Positions 23,685 to 26,949 of a DNA stretch of 26,949 nt are shown here, one piece after another (the first letter of the stretch is position 1; every line of letters starts with the position of its first letter). The notes under the pieces were generated by a model, which saw nothing but the letters and a program-made list of their open reading frames with translations, did no database searches and was not told the DNA's origin. The stretch is from Gammaproteobacteria bacterium UBA4421. Lineage in GTDB: Bacteria; Pseudomonadota; Gammaproteobacteria; Pseudomonadales; Azotimanducaceae. The position numbers and the translations under genes are program-made. Where the stretch lies: the NCBI GenBank assembly GCA_002389675.1, contig DGQF01000045.1, forward strand, positions 102,822-129,770, read 5' to 3'.

Positions 23685-25249
23685 GGGGGCGACACCGGTA
23701 TTGTGTTGGTTTTTGCCCCGCCGCGTGGGCTTGTTGAAGGGGCTTGTTCGAGCCAATCGCTCCAGTCAGTGCGCTTCTGCATTTGGGTGCGAATGTTCGC
23801 TGGCAACCATGTGTCTGGCGGCATGTCTGACCACCCGCCACCGAAGGCTTTATACAGGGCCGCAACGGCGTTGAGGTGCGCACCTTGAGTCACCAAGTAA
23901 CGATCGGTTTGTGTCAACAGGGACCGTTGGGCGTCCAGGACCCTCTGAAAATTGGCGTAGCCTTCCCGGTAGCGAATATTTGCGAGGTCTAGTGATCGTT
24001 CTGCAGATACTATGGCCTGTTTAAGAATCTCTTGTTGCTCTCCGTATTTGGCGAGGGAAATGGCGGCGTCGTCAATTTCCTTAGCGGCAATTAATACCCT
24101 ATTGCGAAAGGCTTCAATGGATTGCTGCAGCCTGGCGTCTTGTAGCCGTACATTATTATCAACACGCCCATAATCAAAAATATTCCAAGTGAATGACGGA
24201 CCGGCGGAAAGTTGGGAAGTATTTGCTGTTGAATTTAGCGAATTGCCGGACCATCCAAGCTGCCCAGATAAAGATATTGCCGGATAATAATCGGCTTTGG
24301 CCACGCCAATTTGCGCAGATTGTGCGGCTACGCGCCATGCGGCAGTGCGAATGTCAGGCCTTCTCAATAGTAATTGTGCTGGAATGTCAGGCAGGTGAAC
24401 GGTTTCGTATGCTGGTAGGCTAGAGGAGCGAGCGGTCAATAACGCGAGTTCTCCGGGCGGCAAACCCAGCAACGCGCATAGCGCGTTGCGTATTTGAGTG
24501 AGTCCAGCCTGCAGTTGTGGAACAGATGCTTGTGTGGATAGGTACTGAGTTTTAGCTTGCTGTAGATCCAGCTCCGACCCCTGGCCTGCTTCAAATAGTT
24601 TTTGTGTTAACGCGTAGCTGCGTTTTTGTCGCGCGGCATTAGTCTGGGCCACGTCTATTCTTTTGGCGAGTGTTGAGTAGGCAAAATAAAGCTGCGTAAC
24701 TTGTGCGCTGAGCAGTACCTGAAGGTCCTGTTGAGCGGTAACAGAGGCAAGAAAAACGGCATCTGCTGATTCAATACCGCGCTGAAATCGCCCCCAGAAA
24801 TCCAGCTCCCAACCCACACGAAATTCGGATTGGTAGGCGAAAAAATCGTCACTGGTGTTGTTACTGCCGCCGCCGGATTGGTCGGTATTAATGGCGCTGA
24901 GGGCGCCGTTGATTTGTTGTAATTGGGGCCGCCGGCTGCTCCCGGCGATGTTCAGTGCCGCGCGGCTCTCGAGGATGCGCAGGCCTGCTATGTGTAAGGA
25001 TGGGTTGTTTTTTTTTGCGGTCGCTATGAGTTGGTTTAACCTTTGGTCGTCAAATAAGTGCCACCAAAACCGGAGATCTGAGTTTGCCTGCTGTGTCGGA
25101 TGGCCAAGCTGGCCGTAGAGATCAGGTTGCCAACTGTCCAGCCAGGCGATCTGGGGCTCCTCATAATCAGGGCCTAGGGTTGTGCAACCAACCAAAAGGA
25201 GCATGAACAAAGGCAGCAGTTGGGGGAGTACAGTTCTGGATTTAACCAC
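23681..25249 (-). CDS. Outer membrane efflux lipoprotein (NodT/TolC family)
   Basis: The outer-membrane exit duct of the tripartite pump. The 522-residue precursor has a lipoprotein signal peptide with lipobox LLVGC and acylated C22, followed by GPDYEEPQ, the usual NodT-family opening. Two repeated OEP halves follow, containing VGWELDFWGRFQRGIESADA and later SFTWNIFDYGRVDNNVRLQDA-like segments, and LLRRPDIRTAAWRVAAQSAQIGVAKADYYP spans the mid-protein (described here in parts; it lies near residues 297-326). The start is GTG at 25249 with a weak ribosome-binding site, 26 bases after the permease gene. It overlaps the adaptor gene by four bases. Confidence 0.93.
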   Translation of the reverse strand: MVKSRTVLPQLLPLFMLLLVGCTTLGPDYEEPQIAWLDSWQPDLYGQLGHPTQQANSDLRFWWHLFDDQRLNQLIATAKKNNPSLHIAGLRILESRAALNIAGSSRRPQLQQINGALSAINTDQSGGGSNNTSDDFFAYQSEFRVGWELDFWGRFQRGIESADAVFLASVTAQQDLQVLLSAQVTQLYFAYSTLAKRIDVAQTNAARQKRSYALTQKLFEAGQGSELDLQQAKTQYLSTQASVPQLQAGLTQIRNALCALLGLPPGELALLTARSSSLPAYETVHLPDIPAQLLLRRPDIRTAAWRVAAQSAQIGVAKADYYPAISLSGQLGWSGNSLNSTANTSQLSAGPSFTWNIFDYGRVDNNVRLQDARLQQSIEAFRNRVLIAAKEIDDAAISLAKYGEQQEILKQAIVSAERSLDLANIRYREGYANFQRVLDAQRSLLTQTDRYLVTQGAHLNAVAALYKAFGGGWSDMPPDTWLPANIRTQMQKRTDWSDWLEQAPSTSPRGGAKTNTIPVSPP

Positions 25250-25275
25250 TTTTGTTCGCTCGCCAGTGCTTGAAT

Positions 25276-26391
25276 TTATTTGTCCGGCAGCAACGGATTT
25301 GCTGTTGGGTCGTTTGCTTGGTCAGAAGCGTTGTTGATCCACTCCATGAAAACAACATAGGTTATGGCTAAAACGACGGGGCCAGTGAATACACCAATGA
25401 GGCCGAATGACATTAGGCCGCCGATTGCGCCGAGGAGGATGACCGGCATGGGCGCTTCCACTCCGCGGCCGAGAAAGATGGGCTTGAGTATGTTGTCTGT
25501 TAGGGTTGCGATCACAAAATAAACGGTCAACACAATAGTTACCGCTGTGTTGCCGTCTCCGCTGGCCCACCACATATAGGCGATTACCGGCCCAGAAACA
25601 ACTATTGCGGGTACTTGAACGATACCCAGGACTAAAGCTGCCAGGGCGATGACGCCGGGTGCGGGAATATCAGCCAGGATAAAGCCGAAGCCAAGAAGCA
25701 GGGCTTGAATAAATGAAACGCCAACAACGCCTGATGCGACTGAGCGTATGGTCGCGGTTGCAAGGTTTTGCAGTTTGATACCGCGATGCTCGCCGCAGAC
25801 ACGCCGAAAAATCCGGCCGATAGCGTTGCTGCCTGGCTCTGCGTAGGCCATCATAATGCCGGTGATAATGATCGAGGCCAGAAAAGCTAAGAGCGATGCT
25901 GCTGATTTGGCAGTTGCATCTAGCCCCCAGTGTGCCAGTTCAAGTACTTGTTTACGATTTTGTTCCACGAATCCTTTGGCGTCATCAGCGGCACGGCTCC
26001 AGCCCGCGTATAGACGCTCCCCGACGATCGGCAATTCCTGAATACTAGCGTTGGGCTGTGCTATTTCCAGCGTACCGTTTTCAAGATTTTGGTAAATAGT
26101 GCTGGCTTGGGTGGCGAGAGAACTGCCCAGCATCATTGTCGGAGCGCCGATCAGAATCAACCCGCTAATTACAAATATGGTTGCCGCAAGACCCTGCCTG
26201 CCGCCGCAGCGTGCGGCCAACTTTTGGTATAGAGGATAAATTGCCACGGCTAAGATCAGAGCTAAACCGGCCACCCCGGTGAATGGTGAAATTATCTGTA
26301 TGCTGATTACCAGAACAGCGATGACAATGGTAAAGCGGATTAACTTTTCTACAAGAGATGCTGTTTCTTCGGCGGCGTCTGGATCGGGCAT
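25276..26391 (-). CDS. AI-2E family (PerM/TqsA-type) membrane transporter
   Basis: A polytopic inner-membrane protein of the AI-2E transporter family (formerly UPF0118), whose members export autoinducer-2, or act as Na+/H+ or other permeases. The 371-residue protein has the family layout: three N-terminal helices (20-90), a soluble middle domain (about 95-150), then further helices with GVVGVSFIQALLLGFGF and the C-terminal LTDNILKPIFLGRG segment, a family hallmark. The ATG at 26391 lacks a good ribosome-binding site. It is the first gene of the minus-strand operon leading to the efflux genes. Substrate unknown; the name does not prove AI-2 transport. Confidence 0.88.
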   Translation of the reverse strand: MPDPDAAEETASLVEKLIRFTIVIAVLVISIQIISPFTGVAGLALILAVAIYPLYQKLAARCGGRQGLAATIFVISGLILIGAPTMMLGSSLATQASTIYQNLENGTLEIAQPNASIQELPIVGERLYAGWSRAADDAKGFVEQNRKQVLELAHWGLDATAKSAASLLAFLASIIITGIMMAYAEPGSNAIGRIFRRVCGEHRGIKLQNLATATIRSVASGVVGVSFIQALLLGFGFILADIPAPGVIALAALVLGIVQVPAIVVSGPVIAYMWWASGDGNTAVTIVLTVYFVIATLTDNILKPIFLGRGVEAPMPVILLGAIGGLMSFGLIGVFTGPVVLAITYVVFMEWINNASDQANDPTANPLLPDK

Positions 26392-26428
26392 TTTAGAATC
26401 CTGCAGGGTGGGTCGGCCGAGACCGGAA

Positions 26429-26438
26429 AAGTATACTT
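26429..26438. promoter_or_regulatory. Palindrome overlapping a -10-like sequence upstream of the efflux operon
   Basis: AAGTATACTT is a perfect 10-base palindrome containing TATACT on the minus strand (26435-26430), 39 bases before the permease ATG. It could be the operon's -10 element with an overlapping operator. No good -35 is visible and palindromes of this length are common, so confidence is low. Confidence 0.25.
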
Positions 26439-26530
26439 GATTTGTTTAAGGATAGAACGATTGTGCGCATAGAGCATCATAAAAACGATTTTGGTGGGTT
26501 ATTGATGTCTTCAATGTGCTTGCTAATTGT

Positions 26531-26540
26531 AAAGCGCTTA
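26531..26540. promoter_or_regulatory. Possible LacI-family operator half-match upstream of the MFS gene
   Basis: AAAGCGCTTA contains the palindrome AAGCGCTT, with the central CG typical of LacI/GalR-family operators. It lies 63 bases before the MFS transporter ATG. No regulator gene is visible in the window, so this is a suggestion only. Confidence 0.2.
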
Positions 26541-26602
26541 GGTGTCGTGCACCCTGCGCAGACGAGCGCGTGCAACCTGCCAATAAGGAATGTATAGACA
26601 CA

Positions 26603-26949
26603 ATGAAGGACACCTATAGCCGGTTTTACTTGTGGTACGTAGTGGCCATATTGACCCTTGCTTCGACATTTTCGATTATTGACCGACAGATTTTAAATAT
26701 CATGATTGGGCCGGTTAAACGGGACCTAGGAGGCATCTCAGATTTTCAGGTTTCGTTGATCATGGGTTTTGCGTTTACCTTTCTTTATTCGGTCTTGTCT
26801 TATCCCGCGGGTCGGATTGCGGATCGTTATAGTCGTAAAAACCTGATGGTTGCGGGTATCGCGAGTTGGAGTTTGTTAACCATGGTCTGTGGCTTGGCGC
26901 ATCAATATTGGCATTTGTTCCTTGCGCGCATGGGCGTTGGTGTGGGTGA
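26603..26949 (+). CDS. MFS transporter, spinster-like, N-terminal part (cut by window edge)
   Basis: The first 115 codons of a major facilitator transporter, translated by hand. Helix 1 contains the DRQIL sequence (27-31) typical of spinster-like MFS proteins, a motif A loop GRIADRYSRKN (70-80) follows helix 2, and the visible end is ARMGVGVG, which usually continues as GEA in this family. The ATG at 26603 has AAGGA 13 bases upstream, a long spacing. The rest of the gene lies beyond the window. It diverges from the AI-2E permease gene across a 211-base region. Substrate unknown; in related genomes such genes often accompany catabolic or siderophore functions. Confidence 0.85.
   Translation, partial: MKDTYSRFYLWYVVAILTLASTFSIIDRQILNIMIGPVKRDLGGISDFQVSLIMGFAFTFLYSVLSYPAGRIADRYSRKNLMVAGIASWSLLTMVCGLAHQYWHLFLARMGVGVG

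Noticed and set aside
1..26949. CRISPR arrays, tRNA or rRNA genes, IS elements, phage or integrase genes
   Set aside because: No regularly spaced repeats, cloverleaf-like tRNA sequence, transposase or integrase was seen on reading either strand; small RNA genes cannot be excluded without computation.

Overview
The window looks like a chromosomal segment of a gammaproteobacterium, probably a free-living aerobic marine or freshwater heterotroph. The basis is gene content and order: gshA, pckA, hslO, hslR, a yrfG-type nucleotidase and cysQ lie together on the left, a neighbourhood also known from Pseudomonas and the enterics. The rest holds oxidative and detoxification genes: a Baeyer-Villiger-type monooxygenase, a 2-oxoglutarate oxygenase, medium-chain oxidoreductases and efflux pumps. 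I see no tRNA, rRNA, IS element, integrase, phage gene or CRISPR array. Genes are densely packed, and base composition looks even by eye. The organism is inferred from protein resemblance, without a database search.

Layout. (1) 1-5312: core genes. On the minus strand are gshA (cut by the left edge), pckA, hslO, hslR and yrfG; cysQ diverges from yrfG on the plus strand. (2) 5313-5753: the only gene-poor stretch over 300 bases, containing a near-consensus LexA (SOS) box and a very small ORF. (3) 5754-9329: a PanE-like reductase, a MerC-domain membrane protein coupled to a small secreted protein, a TehB-like methyltransferase, and an isopenicillin-N-synthase-family oxygenase. (4) 9326-11564: a cytochrome b561 with an anomalous 5' end, a class II cytochrome c, and a divergent DUF1295 membrane protein. 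(5) 11605-15480: a TetA-like MFS exporter, an acyltransferase, a cyclase-family hydrolase, and an AlkC-type DNA glycosylase with an extra C-terminal domain. (6) 15572-20932: an NAD kinase of alphaproteobacterial type, divergent from an EthA-like monooxygenase, serine hydrolase, NADP-dependent oxidoreductase and PNPOx-like flavoprotein. (7) 20975-26391: a tightly coupled minus-strand operon of AI-2E-family permease, NodT-type outer membrane factor, HlyD adaptor, DUF2955 membrane protein and a two-helix potassium-channel-like protein. (8) 26603 to the right edge: the start of a spinster-like MFS transporter.

How the genes may work together. The monooxygenase and serine hydrolase abut directly (stop TAG followed at once by ATG), suggesting ketone-to-ester oxidation followed by ester cleavage. 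The NAD kinase across the shared promoter region could support NADP supply. The right-hand operon resembles a tripartite efflux system with an unusual channel subunit. The most noteworthy non-coding signal is the SOS box at 5447-5462, which has no evident target gene. I found no clear, wholly new multi-gene system; the best leads are that orphan SOS box, the channel-containing efflux operon and the BVMO/hydrolase/NAD kinase cluster.
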